Below, one piece after another: positions 17,746-26,470 of a DNA stretch of 64,000 bases (position 1 is the first letter of the stretch; the number at the start of each line of letters is the position of its first letter). This DNA comes from Winogradskyella jejuensis. GTDB lineage: Bacteria > Bacteroidota > Bacteroidia > Flavobacteriales > Flavobacteriaceae. Position numbers and translations under genes: made by a program. A model generated the notes under the pieces. The model searched no databases and was not told the DNA's origin. It saw nothing but the letters and a program-made list of their open reading frames with translations. The stretch covers positions 1,116,001-1,180,000 of the forward strand of contig NZ_FQWS01000001.1 in assembly GCF_900129745.1 (NCBI RefSeq). Reading direction: 5' to 3'.

Positions 17746-19542
17746 ATGAAGCATATTAGAAATTTTTGCATCATTGCACATATTGATCACGGGAAGAGTA
17801 CGTTAGCCGATCGCTTGTTAGATTACACAGGCGCGGTTACAGATAGAGAGAAGCAAGATCAGTTGTTGGATAGTATGGATTTGGAGCGCGAGCGAGGCAT
17901 CACCATTAAGTCGCACGCTATCCAGATGGAATACACTTATGAAGGTCAAGAATATGTTTTAAACCTCATAGATACCCCTGGTCACGTAGATTTCTCTTAT
18001 GAAGTATCTCGTTCTATTGCAGCGTGTGAAGGTGCATTGCTAATTGTAGATGCAGCGCAAAGCATTCAAGCCCAAACAATTTCAAACTTATATTTGGCAC
18101 TTGAAAATGATTTGGAAATTATTCCTGTACTTAACAAAGTAGATTTACCAAGTGCAAACCCAGAAGAGGTAACCGACGATATTGTAGACCTTTTGGGCTG
18201 CGACCCAGAAGAGGTGATTCACGCTAGTGGAAAAACAGGTTTTGGAGTCGACAATATTCTTAAAGCTATCATCGAGCGTGTACCCGCACCAACAGGTAAC
18301 GAAGACGAGCCTTTACAAGCCTTAATTTTCGATTCGGTTTATAACCCATTTCGTGGTGTAGAGACCTATTTTAGAGTCATAAACGGAAAAATTAGAAAAG
18401 GCCAACAGATTAAATTCATTGCAACGGGAAACACCTATTTTGCGGATGAAGTTGGGACACTAAAATTGAGTCAAGTCAAGAAACAAGAGATAAAAGCAGG
18501 AGATGTAGGTTATCTTATCACTGGAATTAAAGATGCTCGTGAAGTAAAAGTTGGAGATACAATTACCGACGCTAAAGTACCAACTACAAACGCTATTGAA
18601 GGGTTTGAGGATGTAAAACCAATGGTTTTTGCTGGTATTTACCCTGTAGATACCGAAGATTATGAAGAGCTCAGAGCATCTATGGAAAAGCTTCAGCTTA
18701 ACGATGCTTCACTAGTATTTGAGCCAGAAAGCTCTGCTGCTTTAGGATTTGGTTTCCGTTGTGGATTCTTAGGAATGTTACATCTCGAAATTATTCAAGA
18801 ACGCCTAGAGCGTGAGTTTAATATGACGGTGATTACTACCGTACCAAATGTAAGTTATCATGCTTTCACCAATAAAAATCCGGACGATATAATCATCGTA
18901 AATAATCCATCGGATTTACCAGAGCCATCAACATTAAATCGTGTAGAAGAGCCATTTATTAAAGCAACAATAATTACTAAAGCCGATTTTGTTGGCCCTG
19001 TAATGAGTTTGTGTATCGAAAAGCGAGGACAAATCACAAATCAAACCTATCTAACAACAGAGCGTGTAGAATTGAGTTTTGATATGCCGTTGGCAGAGAT
19101 TGTTTTTGATTTTTACGATAGATTAAAAACGGTTTCAAAAGGCTATGCCTCTTTCGACTACTCACCAATTGGTATGCGAGCCTCTAAATTGGTTCGTGTA
19201 GATATACTATTGAATGCGCAGACTGTAGATGCACTTTCAGCATTAATTCATGCAGATAATGCCTATAATATTGGTAAAAAAATGACCGAAAAGCTTCGCG
19301 AATTAATACCACGCCAACAATTTGATATTCCGGTACAAGCGGCAATAGGTGCTAAGATTATTGCGCGTGAAACGATTAAAGCGCTTCGTAAAGATGTAAC
19401 TGCAAAATGTTACGGTGGTGATATCTCACGTAAACGAAAACTCTTAGAAAAGCAGAAAAAAGGAAAGAAACGTATGCGCCAAGTGGGTAACGTAGAAATT
19501 CCTCAGCAAGCGTTTATGGCGGTTTTAAAGTTGAATGATTAG
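17746..19542 (+). CDS. lepA: Elongation factor 4 (LepA), ribosome GTPase
   Basis: LepA is a translational GTPase that binds 70S ribosomes and influences elongation and initiation under stress. I start at 17746 because the product then begins [19 protein letters not shown], as in other LepA proteins; the 22 codons before it lie upstream of the promoter box. The 598-residue length is standard. G motifs are AHIDHGKS (11-18), DTPGH and NKVDLP; the C-terminal LepA-specific domain ends with [21 protein letters not shown] and [18 protein letters not shown] terminator hairpin follows the stop. Confidence 0.98.
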   Translation: MKHIRNFCIIAHIDHGKSTLADRLLDYTGAVTDREKQDQLLDSMDLERERGITIKSHAIQMEYTYEGQEYVLNLIDTPGHVDFSYEVSRSIAACEGALLIVDAAQSIQAQTISNLYLALENDLEIIPVLNKVDLPSANPEEVTDDIVDLLGCDPEEVIHASGKTGFGVDNILKAIIERVPAPTGNEDEPLQALIFDSVYNPFRGVETYFRVINGKIRKGQQIKFIATGNTYFADEVGTLKLSQVKKQEIKAGDVGYLITGIKDAREVKVGDTITDAKVPTTNAIEGFEDVKPMVFAGIYPVDTEDYEELRASMEKLQLNDASLVFEPESSAALGFGFRCGFLGMLHLEIIQERLEREFNMTVITTVPNVSYHAFTNKNPDDIIIVNNPSDLPEPSTLNRVEEPFIKATIITKADFVGPVMSLCIEKRGQITNQTYLTTERVELSFDMPLAEIVFDFYDRLKTVSKGYASFDYSPIGMRASKLVRVDILLNAQTVDALSALIHADNAYNIGKKMTEKLRELIPRQQFDIPVQAAIGAKIIARETIKALRKDVTAKCYGGDISRKRKLLEKQKKGKKRMRQVGNVEIPQQAFMAVLKLND

Positions 19543-19571
19543 CGTATAGCTCAAATATATTTTATACTTTG

Positions 19572-19597
19572 AAGCCTCTAAATTTTAGAGGCTTTTT
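19572..19597 (+). terminator. Terminator of lepA
   Basis: AGCCTCTAAA pairs with TTTAGAGGCT and is followed by six T residues, 30 bp after the lepA stop. Confidence 0.85.
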
Positions 19598-19603
19598 TAT
19601 AAG

Positions 19604-20722
19604 ATGAACTTAAGCTACTGGGAAATAAAATCATGGTTAACTAACGTCGATTTCACTATCATCGGTAGTGGTATTGTTGGACTAAACTGTGCGCTTCAGT
19701 TACGAGAAAATCACCCTAAAGCAGATATTCTAATCCTCGAAAAAGGCATTTTACCACAAGGCGCAAGTACTAAAAATGCTGGTTTTGCCTGTTTTGGGAG
19801 TTTAAGCGAGTTGATTTCAGACTTAGAGTCACACTCAGAACAAGAAGTTTTTAGTTTGGTAAAACAACGTGTTGACGGACTTAAATTATTAAGAGAAACA
19901 CTCGGAGATAAGGCCATAGATTATCAACAACTTGGCGGCTACGAATTATTTACAAAAGTAGACAAAGCACTTTATGAGGAATGTTTAAGCCAAAAAGATG
20001 AAATAAATGATTTACTAAAACCAATTTTCAATGCAGAGGTTTTTAGTTTTAAGAACAATCAATTTGGATTTAAAAATGTTCAAGATACGTTTGGTTTTAA
20101 TCAGTTTGAAGGGCAAATAGACACAGGTAAAATGATGGCAGCTTTACTTCAAAAAGCGCATCAAAAAGATATCAAAATTATTAATTCTACTGAAGTTTTA
20201 TCGTTTTCAGAAGATGCAAATTCAGTAAAAATAAAAACCCATCATTTTGAGTTTTCAACCCAAAAACTACTCATTGCAACAAATGGTTTTGCTTCAAAAT
20301 TAATTGATGAAAACGTTAAGCCTGCTCGCGCTCAAGTTCTTATCACAGAGCCAATAGAAAACTTAGATATCAAAGGTACGTTTCATCTCGATAAAGGCTA
20401 CTACTATTTCAGAAATATAGACAATCGCATTCTTTTCGGTGGTGGTCGAAACCTCGATTTTAAAACAGAAGAAACTTCAGAATTTGGACAAACACAATTG
20501 GTAAAAAATAAACTAGAAGAACTTCTAAAAACGACTATTTTACCAAAAAAAGATGTAAAGATTGACCATTATTGGTCAGGTATCATGGGCGTTGGTAACC
20601 AGAAAAAACCAATCGTAAAACAACTAAGCAATAATGTGTTTTGCGGAGTAAGACTTGGCGGAATGGGTGTTGCTATTGGTAGCATAATAGGTAAAGATTT
20701 GGCAGATTTGGTATTAATATGA
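19604..20722 (+). CDS. FAD-dependent oxidoreductase of the DAO family
   Basis: The 372-residue flavoprotein has an N-terminal Rossmann motif (IIGSGIVGLNCALQL, about residues 20-34) and LILEKGILPQGASTKNAGFA, the DAO/DadA-type FAD loop. A second FAD region (LIATNGFASKL) and a C-terminal HYWSGIMGVGN ... VRLGGMGVAIGS complete the fold. It probably oxidises an amine or imino-acid substrate, which is unknown. It overlaps the following GreA-like gene by 4 bp (ATGA), so the two are translationally coupled. The pairing appears fixed but its logic is unclear. Confidence 0.85.
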   Translation: MNLSYWEIKSWLTNVDFTIIGSGIVGLNCALQLRENHPKADILILEKGILPQGASTKNAGFACFGSLSELISDLESHSEQEVFSLVKQRVDGLKLLRETLGDKAIDYQQLGGYELFTKVDKALYEECLSQKDEINDLLKPIFNAEVFSFKNNQFGFKNVQDTFGFNQFEGQIDTGKMMAALLQKAHQKDIKIINSTEVLSFSEDANSVKIKTHHFEFSTQKLLIATNGFASKLIDENVKPARAQVLITEPIENLDIKGTFHLDKGYYYFRNIDNRILFGGGRNLDFKTEETSEFGQTQLVKNKLEELLKTTILPKKDVKIDHYWSGIMGVGNQKKPIVKQLSNNVFCGVRLGGMGVAIGSIIGKDLADLVLI

Positions 20723-21168
20723 AGTTAAAACAAAACCTTTACAACCAATGCCAAGCACAACTTGGCTCACGCTTAGAAGTCATCAAGAATAAAATTGCAG
20801 ACATTCAAAATTCACTCCAATCTGAAACAAAAAGTACGGCTGGCGATAAGCACGAAACGGGAAGAGCTATGTTGCAATTAGAACGTGAGAAAGCAGGGCA
20901 GCAATTGGCAGAACTTCAAAAACAACAAGAGCTCCTTCATAAAATCAATCCAAAACAAATACACACTAAAGTAGCTTTAGGCAGTATAGTCAAAACGTCT
21001 TCAGCAAACTATTTTATTGCTGTTAGCGTTGGCGAAATTAAGTTCAATAATGAGTTGTTTTTCGCCATTTCTGCTGCAACACCTATTGGTCAACTACTTC
21101 TTTCCAAACAAGTTGGCGATAGCATTCAGTTTAGGGCGCAACAATTCACAATTACAGAGATTATCTAG
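20719..21168 (+). CDS. GreA/GreB C-terminal-domain-like protein
   Basis: The 149-residue protein has a helical, charged N-terminal half (about 1-75, Gln/Glu/Lys rich, probably coiled coil). Its beta-rich C-terminal half carries AATPIGQLLLSKQVGDSIQF, which matches the SPLGxALLGKxxGD signature of the FKBP-like domain of GreA/GreB transcript-cleavage factors. The N-terminal half contains GDKHETGRAMLQLEREKA, a motif seen in Gre-related proteins. It may bind RNA polymerase. Some annotation pipelines label such genes 3-oxoacyl-ACP synthase, for which I see no support. It is coupled to the FAD oxidoreductase by an ATGA overlap. Confidence 0.7.
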   Translation: MKLKQNLYNQCQAQLGSRLEVIKNKIADIQNSLQSETKSTAGDKHETGRAMLQLEREKAGQQLAELQKQQELLHKINPKQIHTKVALGSIVKTSSANYFIAVSVGEIKFNNELFFAISAATPIGQLLLSKQVGDSIQFRAQQFTITEII

Positions 21169-21275
21169 GAAAAATACCGTTTTAAAAACGGATTGCTTCT
21201 GCTATGTACATTAATTTGTCGTTTTTCTCTTATGAGCCTTTAGAATATTGTCATAACTTCACAATAAAATTTACT

Positions 21276-21794
21276 ATGAGAATACGTTTGATAGTTTTGA
21301 TGTTTTTATGTTTTGGAGTTAAGATTTTTGCTCAAAATACATCATCAATAGATTTTGAAATAAGAAACTTAGGTGTTAACGTCGATGGTTTTTTTAAAAG
21401 CTTTACAGTAACCACAAAGTTTGATGACGCCAATAATCTCGAAGATTTTACAGGAGAAATCAAGGCTAATTCTATAGAAACAGGAATAGAAAGTAGAGAC
21501 GAGCATCTTCTTAAGGAAGACTATTTTTACGTATCAAAGTATCCATTAATTACTATGGATGTTGTGGAGTTATATAAAAAAGCTGAAAATAGATATTCTG
21601 CAAAAGTTAATCTTAGGATTAAAGGAAAGGCAAAACAAATTACAATTCCATTAAAGGTTGAAATCACAGATTCTCAGCGTAAAATAACATCTGAGTTTGA
21701 AATTAACCGTAGAGATTTTAATGTCGGAGGAGGAAGTTTTGTAATGAGTAAAACTGTGAAAATTAAAGTTGTGCATATAGAAACCTTTCAATGA
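21276..21794 (+). CDS. YceI-family secreted lipid-binding protein
   Basis: YceI proteins form a lipocalin-like barrel that holds isoprenoid or other long-chain lipids in the periplasm. I start at the ATG at 21276, which gives a clean signal peptide (MRIRLIVLMFLCFGVKIFAQ); an upstream in-frame ATG at 21204 would place 24 non-signal residues ahead of it. The 172-residue product shows the family strands IDFEIRNLGVNVDGFF, FTGEIKANSIETG, RDEHLLKEDYF and YPLITM. Its stop overlaps the next gene (ATGA), so it is the first gene of the polyketide cluster. A role carrying the lipid product is inference. Confidence 0.88.
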   Translation: MRIRLIVLMFLCFGVKIFAQNTSSIDFEIRNLGVNVDGFFKSFTVTTKFDDANNLEDFTGEIKANSIETGIESRDEHLLKEDYFYVSKYPLITMDVVELYKKAENRYSAKVNLRIKGKAKQITIPLKVEITDSQRKITSEFEINRRDFNVGGGSFVMSKTVKIKVVHIETFQ

Positions 21795-22921
21795 ATAAAA
21801 CCGAGATAGATGTAATTGTTATTGGTGGTGGTTTAGCCGGATTAACGAGCGCCATTCATCTTTCTAAAAAAGGTTTTAAGGTTTTACTCATCGAAAAAAA
21901 CGGCTATCCAAAGCATAAAGTCTGTGGCGAGTATGTATCTAACGAAGTTTTGCCGTATCTCAATTTTTTAGGTTTTAATCCTTTTGAATTTGGTGCAAAA
22001 CGCATTTCAGAATTTGAATTAACAACCCATAACAACAAAAAAATAACAGCCAAATTACCACTTGGTGGTTTTGGGATGAGTCGACACAAAATGGATTTTC
22101 AGTTGTACCAATTGGCATTAAAAAACGGCGTTGAAGTGCTTCAGGATATTGTAGAAGATGTTGATTTTAATAACGATATTTTTCAAGTTGAAACAAAAGA
22201 AAATCAAATAATTCAGTCTAAAATAGTCATAGGTGCCTTCGGAAAACGCTCAAATCTCGATGTAAAATTTCAACGAAAATTCATTCAAAAAAAATCGCCT
22301 TATTTGGGTGTGAAAATTCATGTATCTGGGGAATTTCCTGAGGAAAAAGTAGCACTTCATAACTTTAAAGGTGGTTATTGCGGTGTATCTAAAGTAGAAA
22401 ACGACTATATTAATTTGTGTTACATCACTAATTTTGAAGCTTTTAAGAAGTTTAAAGATATTAAGGCGTTCCAGGACGAGGTATTGTTTAAAAATGAAGC
22501 TTTAAAACAGATGTTTCAAAACTCAAAACCAGAGTTTGAAAAACCTTTAACCATTAGTCAGATTTCGTTTGAAACTAAAAATCCGGTTGAAAATCATATG
22601 ATTATGTGTGGCGATACCGCCGGAATGATTCATCCCTTATGTGGCAATGGCATGGGAATGGCGATTCGTAGCGCACAAATAGCATCTGAGCTAATAATTG
22701 ATTATCTTGAAGGAAAATTCGACAGTCGAGCAAGTTTTGAAAATGCTTACGCCAAACGCTGGAAAAAAACCTTTAGTTTAAGATTAAAAGCGGGACATAC
22801 AATCGCGTATTTGTTTCGGCAAAATTGGTTAGCGCCAAAGCTTTTAGTACTGTTAAGGTGGTTTCCATTTTTGGTACCGCAAATTATTAAAATGACGCAT
22901 GGCAAGCCTATGAAAGTTTAA
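21791..22921 (+). CDS. FAD-dependent monooxygenase / geranylgeranyl-reductase-like enzyme in the type III PKS cluster
   Basis: The 376-residue flavoprotein begins with a Rossmann motif (VIGGGLAGLTSAIHL, about 10-24), then LLIEKNGYPKHKVCGEY and, near residue 275, MCGDTAGMIHPLCGNGMGMA, the GD-motif segment that binds FAD ribityl in the UbiH/geranylgeranyl-reductase superfamily. It could hydroxylate an aromatic polyketide ring, as SrsC does in the Streptomyces griseus srs operon, or reduce double bonds. It is coupled to YceI upstream. The 116-bp gap to the methyltransferase gene holds dispersed repeats. Confidence 0.85.
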   Translation: MNKTEIDVIVIGGGLAGLTSAIHLSKKGFKVLLIEKNGYPKHKVCGEYVSNEVLPYLNFLGFNPFEFGAKRISEFELTTHNNKKITAKLPLGGFGMSRHKMDFQLYQLALKNGVEVLQDIVEDVDFNNDIFQVETKENQIIQSKIVIGAFGKRSNLDVKFQRKFIQKKSPYLGVKIHVSGEFPEEKVALHNFKGGYCGVSKVENDYINLCYITNFEAFKKFKDIKAFQDEVLFKNEALKQMFQNSKPEFEKPLTISQISFETKNPVENHMIMCGDTAGMIHPLCGNGMGMAIRSAQIASELIIDYLEGKFDSRASFENAYAKRWKKTFSLRLKAGHTIAYLFRQNWLAPKLLVLLRWFPFLVPQIIKMTHGKPMKV

Positions 22922-22932
22922 AGTAAATCTGG

Positions 22933-23032
22933 TGGCTGAGGTTCTCGAAGCCACGAAAAACAAGATTGATGGATGACTGAGTAGAGTCGAAGTCAAAAAA
23001 AAGTCTGTCCGTTCGAGCGCAGTCGAGAACTA
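22933..23032. repeat. Dispersed inverted-repeat elements between the FAD enzyme and methyltransferase genes
   Basis: The gap contains several short imperfect elements (GGTTCTCGAAGCCAC, GAGTAGAGTCGAAGTC, CGTTCGAGCGCAGTCGAGAAC). They share the TCGA-centred core seen at 24.8, 24.9, 26.9, 28.3 and 40.0 kb. Nothing else coding-like is visible in it. Confidence 0.55.
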
Positions 23033-23037
23033 ATTAA

Positions 23038-23751
23038 TTGAAAGTATTGTTTATAAACACTACATACCGCAGCAATAAAACTGAAATTATGGACGACTTT
23101 TCCATGAAAGGCGACCTGCTGCGCGACACTTTAGACAAACTAGGAAAAATAAACAAATGGTTAGGAGGCAATCGAGTGACTTTAGATGGTGTTTCGCAAT
23201 TGTTGCAATATCAACCCAAAGACAAAACATACACAATTATTGATTTGGGCTGTGGACATGGAGATATTTTGAGGCTAGTTGCCGACTTTGGAAGAAAAAA
23301 TCGTTATCAGTTCAATTTAATAGGTATAGACGCCAATCAAGATGCGATTGATTATGCTTCAGAATTGTCGGTAGATTATCCTGAAATTACATTCGAAAAC
23401 TATGATATTTTTTCGAAAGAATTTAAAAACTTAGATTACGATATCGCTCTAGCGACTTTGTTTTTGCATCATTTTAAAACCGAAGAATTAGAAGTGTTAT
23501 TGAAGCAATTATCGGGCAAAGCAAGATTAGGGTTAGTAATTAACGACTTGCACAGAAGTGAAATGGCTTACGGTTTGTTCAAGTTGTTAAGTTTGGTAAT
23601 TTCTAACCAAATGATAGTTGAAGATGGGCTAACTTCAATTTTAAGAGCCTTCAAAAGAAAAGACTTAGAAAACCTAACAAAAAAATTAAACCTCAAATCA
23701 GAAATCCGTTGGAAATGGGCATTCCGTTACCAATGGTTAATAAAAACATAG
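23038..23751 (+). CDS. Class I SAM-dependent methyltransferase of the type III PKS cluster
   Basis: The 237-residue protein has motif I TIIDLGCGHGDILRLV (about 66-81), an acidic residue after strand 2 (IGIDANQDAI) and a post-motif region LATLFLHHF, typical of class I methyltransferases. It starts at a TTG (23038); an ATG at 23089 (MDDFSMKGD) is possible, but the residues before it look family-conserved. Its stop abuts the PKS start with no gap, so it most likely methylates the PKS product on O or C. The S. griseus srs operon has a methyltransferase in the same role but of a different family. Confidence 0.87.
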   Translation: MKVLFINTTYRSNKTEIMDDFSMKGDLLRDTLDKLGKINKWLGGNRVTLDGVSQLLQYQPKDKTYTIIDLGCGHGDILRLVADFGRKNRYQFNLIGIDANQDAIDYASELSVDYPEITFENYDIFSKEFKNLDYDIALATLFLHHFKTEELEVLLKQLSGKARLGLVINDLHRSEMAYGLFKLLSLVISNQMIVEDGLTSILRAFKRKDLENLTKKLNLKSEIRWKWAFRYQWLIKT

Positions 23752-24804
23752 ATGGCAGTACGCATTACATCAGTGGCAAAACAATTGCCAGAACATACAA
23801 GAGAAACCAAAGACATTCTGCCTTTTGTCGAGCTTTGGCTAGAAGGACAAGACGAGCGTTTTAAACGAAAAGTCCTTAAGATTTTTGAAAATGCTGCGGT
23901 TGACAAACGCTATTCTATTATGGGACCAGAAGAGGTATTTTTAAAAACATCCTTTGAAGAAAAAAATGATATATACATAAGAGAAAGCATAAAATTGGCT
24001 GAAAAAAGCTTGGTAAAAGCCTTAGATAAAGCGAGCTTAAAAGCTACTGACATAGACTATATCATCACCGTGAGTTGCACGGGAATCATGATTCCGTCTC
24101 TAGATGCGTATTTGATTAATAGTCTCAAAATGAAACAAGACATCGTACGTTTACCCGTAACCGAAATGGGTTGCGCGGCAGGGGTTTCGGGTATTATATA
24201 TGCAAAGAATTTTCTTAAAGCAAACCCCAACAAACGTGCTGCTGTGATTGCGGTAGAATCCCCAACGGCCACCTTTCAGTTAGAAGATTATTCCATGGTA
24301 AACATTGTCAGTGCAGCTATTTTTGGTGATGGATGTGCGAGTGTAATTTTATCATCTTATGAGGATGAAAAAGGGCCTGAAATTAAAGATGAAGCCATGT
24401 ATCACTTTTACGATGCGAATCATATGATGGGTTTTAAGTTAAGAAACACAGGTTTGCAAATGGTACTGGACCAATCGGTACCACAAACGATTGCCGACCA
24501 TTTCCCGCAGATTATTCATCCGTTTTTAGAGAAAAACAATTTAAAAATTGAAGATATCGACCATTTGGTATTTCATCCAGGTGGAAAAAAAATAGTACAA
24601 ACCGTTGAAGATTTATTCGGAGAATTAGGAAAAAATATAGACGACACCAAAGAGGTTTTACGCCTTTACGGAAACATGAGTAGTGCCACTGTTTTATATG
24701 TGTTAGAACGTTTTATGGATAGAGATTTACCAAAAGGCGATAAAGGTGTCATGCTTAGTTTTGGGCCTGGTTTTTCAGCGCAACGAATTTTGTTGGAATG
24801 GTAG
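23752..24804 (+). CDS. Type III polyketide synthase (chalcone/alkylresorcinol-synthase family)
   Basis: Type III PKSs extend a starter acyl-CoA or acyl-ACP with malonyl-CoA on one active site and cyclise the chain to pyrones, resorcinols or phloroglucinols. The 350-residue protein carries the full triad: Cys141 in EMGCAAGVSG, His275 in FHPGGKK and Asn308 in YGNMSSATV. The C-terminal GFGPG-type loop is LSFGPGFSAQRILLEW. The surrounding fatty-acid genes suggest a long-chain starter and an alkyl-resorcinol or -pyrone type product, which is inference; starter and ring type cannot be read from these residues. Confidence 0.95.
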   Translation: MAVRITSVAKQLPEHTRETKDILPFVELWLEGQDERFKRKVLKIFENAAVDKRYSIMGPEEVFLKTSFEEKNDIYIRESIKLAEKSLVKALDKASLKATDIDYIITVSCTGIMIPSLDAYLINSLKMKQDIVRLPVTEMGCAAGVSGIIYAKNFLKANPNKRAAVIAVESPTATFQLEDYSMVNIVSAAIFGDGCASVILSSYEDEKGPEIKDEAMYHFYDANHMMGFKLRNTGLQMVLDQSVPQTIADHFPQIIHPFLEKNNLKIEDIDHLVFHPGGKKIVQTVEDLFGELGKNIDDTKEVLRLYGNMSSATVLYVLERFMDRDLPKGDKGVMLSFGPGFSAQRILLEW

Positions 24805-24826
24805 TCTTCGACAAGCTCAGACTGAC
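24803..24826. repeat. Dispersed repeat, inverted orientation
   Basis: GTCTTCGACAAGCTCAGACT lies at the 3' end of the PKS gene. It is the near reverse complement of the element at 24916. Confidence 0.6.
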
Positions 24827-24915
24827 AAAAGAATTACTATCAGTATTTTAGTGTATCAATTAATTGAAGAAACCAATTTTGATTATAAATTATAAAGACA
24901 AAACCAAGGTTAAAT

Positions 24916-24940
24916 GTCATGCTGAGCATGTCGAAGCATC
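24916..24940. repeat. Dispersed repeat, direct orientation
   Basis: GTCATGCTGAGCATGTCGAA lies 18 bp before the reductase start. Together with the copy at 24803 it could form a long hairpin across the 153-bp gap between PKS and reductase genes. Confidence 0.6.
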
Positions 24941-24957
24941 TTAATTTTAGATAAATT

Positions 24958-25755
24958 ATGACTAAAGAATTTAAAAATAAAAACCAGTGGGCATTAATCC
25001 TCGGTGGAAGTTCAGGCTTAGGTTTAGCAACAGCTAAAAAGCTAGCCAAACACGGTATGAATATTTGTATCGTTCATCGGAATCCGCGCATGCAAGAGGA
25101 CGAAATACAAGCTGAATTTAAAATTATAAAACAACAAGGCGTTGCTTTTAAATCCTTTAACACAGATGCTTTTAAACCAGAAAAAAGAACCGCTGTAATC
25201 GAAGCTTTACAATCTGAGTTTGGAAGTCAACACAAGATTAAAACCTTTGTACATAGCGTTGCAAAAGGCAATTTAAAACCAATGGCTTCAGAAGATAGCC
25301 CCGTTTTAAAACACGATGATTTTGCTTTGACCATTAATGCAATGGGTATTAGTTTATACGATTGGACGAAAGCACTTTTTGACGCTAAACTTTTTACTGA
25401 AGACACCAGAATTATAAGTTTTACAAGCGAAGGCAATAGCAAAGCGTGGCAAAATTATGCCGCAGTTTCGGCAGCTAAAGTGACGCTAGAAGCTATAACC
25501 AGAAACATCGCTCTGGAGTTTGCGCCATTCGGCATAAAAGCCAATTGCATCCAAGCAGGCGTAACCGACACATCGTCATTACGAATGATTCCTGGAAGTG
25601 AAAAAATTATAGAACACACCTTAAAACGAAATCCAAATAAGCGATTAACCTTACCGGAAGATGTGGCAAATGCTGTTTATTTATTAAGTAAAGACGAAGC
25701 CGCTTGGATTACAGGAACAGTTATTCCTGTGGATGGTGGAGAACATTTGAGTTAG
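24958..25755 (+). CDS. FabL/FabI-like enoyl-ACP reductase (SDR) of the cluster
   Basis: The 265-residue short-chain dehydrogenase has an N-terminal ILGGSSGLGLATAKKL nucleotide motif (about 14-29), FVHSVAKG, and the active site YAAVSAAK (Y167, K174). The spacing Y-x6-K is that of FabI/FabL enoyl reductases, not the Y-x3-K of FabG-type ketoreductases, so reduction of an enoyl-ACP is the better guess. The C-terminal ITGTVIPVDGG is normal. It is followed by the HNH gene after 1 bp. It would complete a chain-building set with the cluster KAS, ACP and dehydratase. Confidence 0.85.
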   Translation: MTKEFKNKNQWALILGGSSGLGLATAKKLAKHGMNICIVHRNPRMQEDEIQAEFKIIKQQGVAFKSFNTDAFKPEKRTAVIEALQSEFGSQHKIKTFVHSVAKGNLKPMASEDSPVLKHDDFALTINAMGISLYDWTKALFDAKLFTEDTRIISFTSEGNSKAWQNYAAVSAAKVTLEAITRNIALEFAPFGIKANCIQAGVTDTSSLRMIPGSEKIIEHTLKRNPNKRLTLPEDVANAVYLLSKDEAAWITGTVIPVDGGEHLS

Positions 25756-25756
25756 T

Positions 25757-26470
25757 ATGAAAAAAACATTTGATTCATATACAAAGGCCAAAGTTTTAAA
25801 GGCTTTTTTGAAAGACTCTTTAAGTCACAGACAAATAGAAAAAGACATTTTAGATATTCCGTATTTGGCTAGAGGTGGCGGTTTTGTGGCAATGGAGATA
25901 TTGCATAGCTATAATATTAAGAAAGAAAAGAAAGGAATTTTAAAAAATAAATCTATAGATGAATTATATGAAATTAAAGATAAAAAGTTTAATCGGGGTT
26001 TAGATTTATTAATAGAGTTAGACTCTTCTTATGAAGAGTCTGAAAAATATTTTAACTCATTTTCTGAAATAGACAACAATATAATAACTGATAGAATTAG
26101 TCAAGTTAAAACTAGAGTTTTTCAAGATAAACTAAGGAGGATAGTATTATCAAATTATAATTGTAAATGTGCTTTTTGTGAAATTGATAAAGAAGATTTA
26201 TTGATATGCAGCCATATAAAGCCTTGGGCAATCTCAATCGAAGATAGATTGAAAGCAACTAACGCAATTTGTTTATGTGTTTTACATGATAAGTTATTCG
26301 ACAAAGGTTATTTTGGGTTAGATTCTAGTTATGATATTGTTTTTTCAAAAAAGGCAGATTTTACAATAAAAAGAATACTTGAACCTTTAAAATTTAGAAA
26401 ACCAATAAGAAGTCAACCAAGTTTAGAGTTTTTAAATTATCACTTAAAAGAGATTTGTTTAATAGAATGA
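25757..26470 (+). CDS. HNH endonuclease embedded in the polyketide operon
   Basis: The 237-residue protein has an AT-rich, Lys-rich N-terminal half of unknown type and a C-terminal HNH_2-like nuclease domain: NCKCAFC (C136, C138, C141), LLICSHIKPWA (H153), N169 and VLHDKLFDKGYF (H177), the restriction-enzyme-like HNH pattern. It starts 1 bp after the reductase gene, and its TGA overlaps the dehydratase ATG. It is therefore translated within the operon although it has no obvious part in lipid synthesis. It may be a defence or restriction gene. No methyltransferase partner for DNA is visible. Confidence 0.88.
   Translation: MKKTFDSYTKAKVLKAFLKDSLSHRQIEKDILDIPYLARGGGFVAMEILHSYNIKKEKKGILKNKSIDELYEIKDKKFNRGLDLLIELDSSYEESEKYFNSFSEIDNNIITDRISQVKTRVFQDKLRRIVLSNYNCKCAFCEIDKEDLLICSHIKPWAISIEDRLKATNAICLCVLHDKLFDKGYFGLDSSYDIVFSKKADFTIKRILEPLKFRKPIRSQPSLEFLNYHLKEICLIE

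Noticed and set aside
20719..21168. Calling the GreA-like gene a 3-oxoacyl-ACP synthase
   Set aside because: No thiolase-fold Cys/His motifs and far too short; the C-terminal half matches the GreA/GreB signature.
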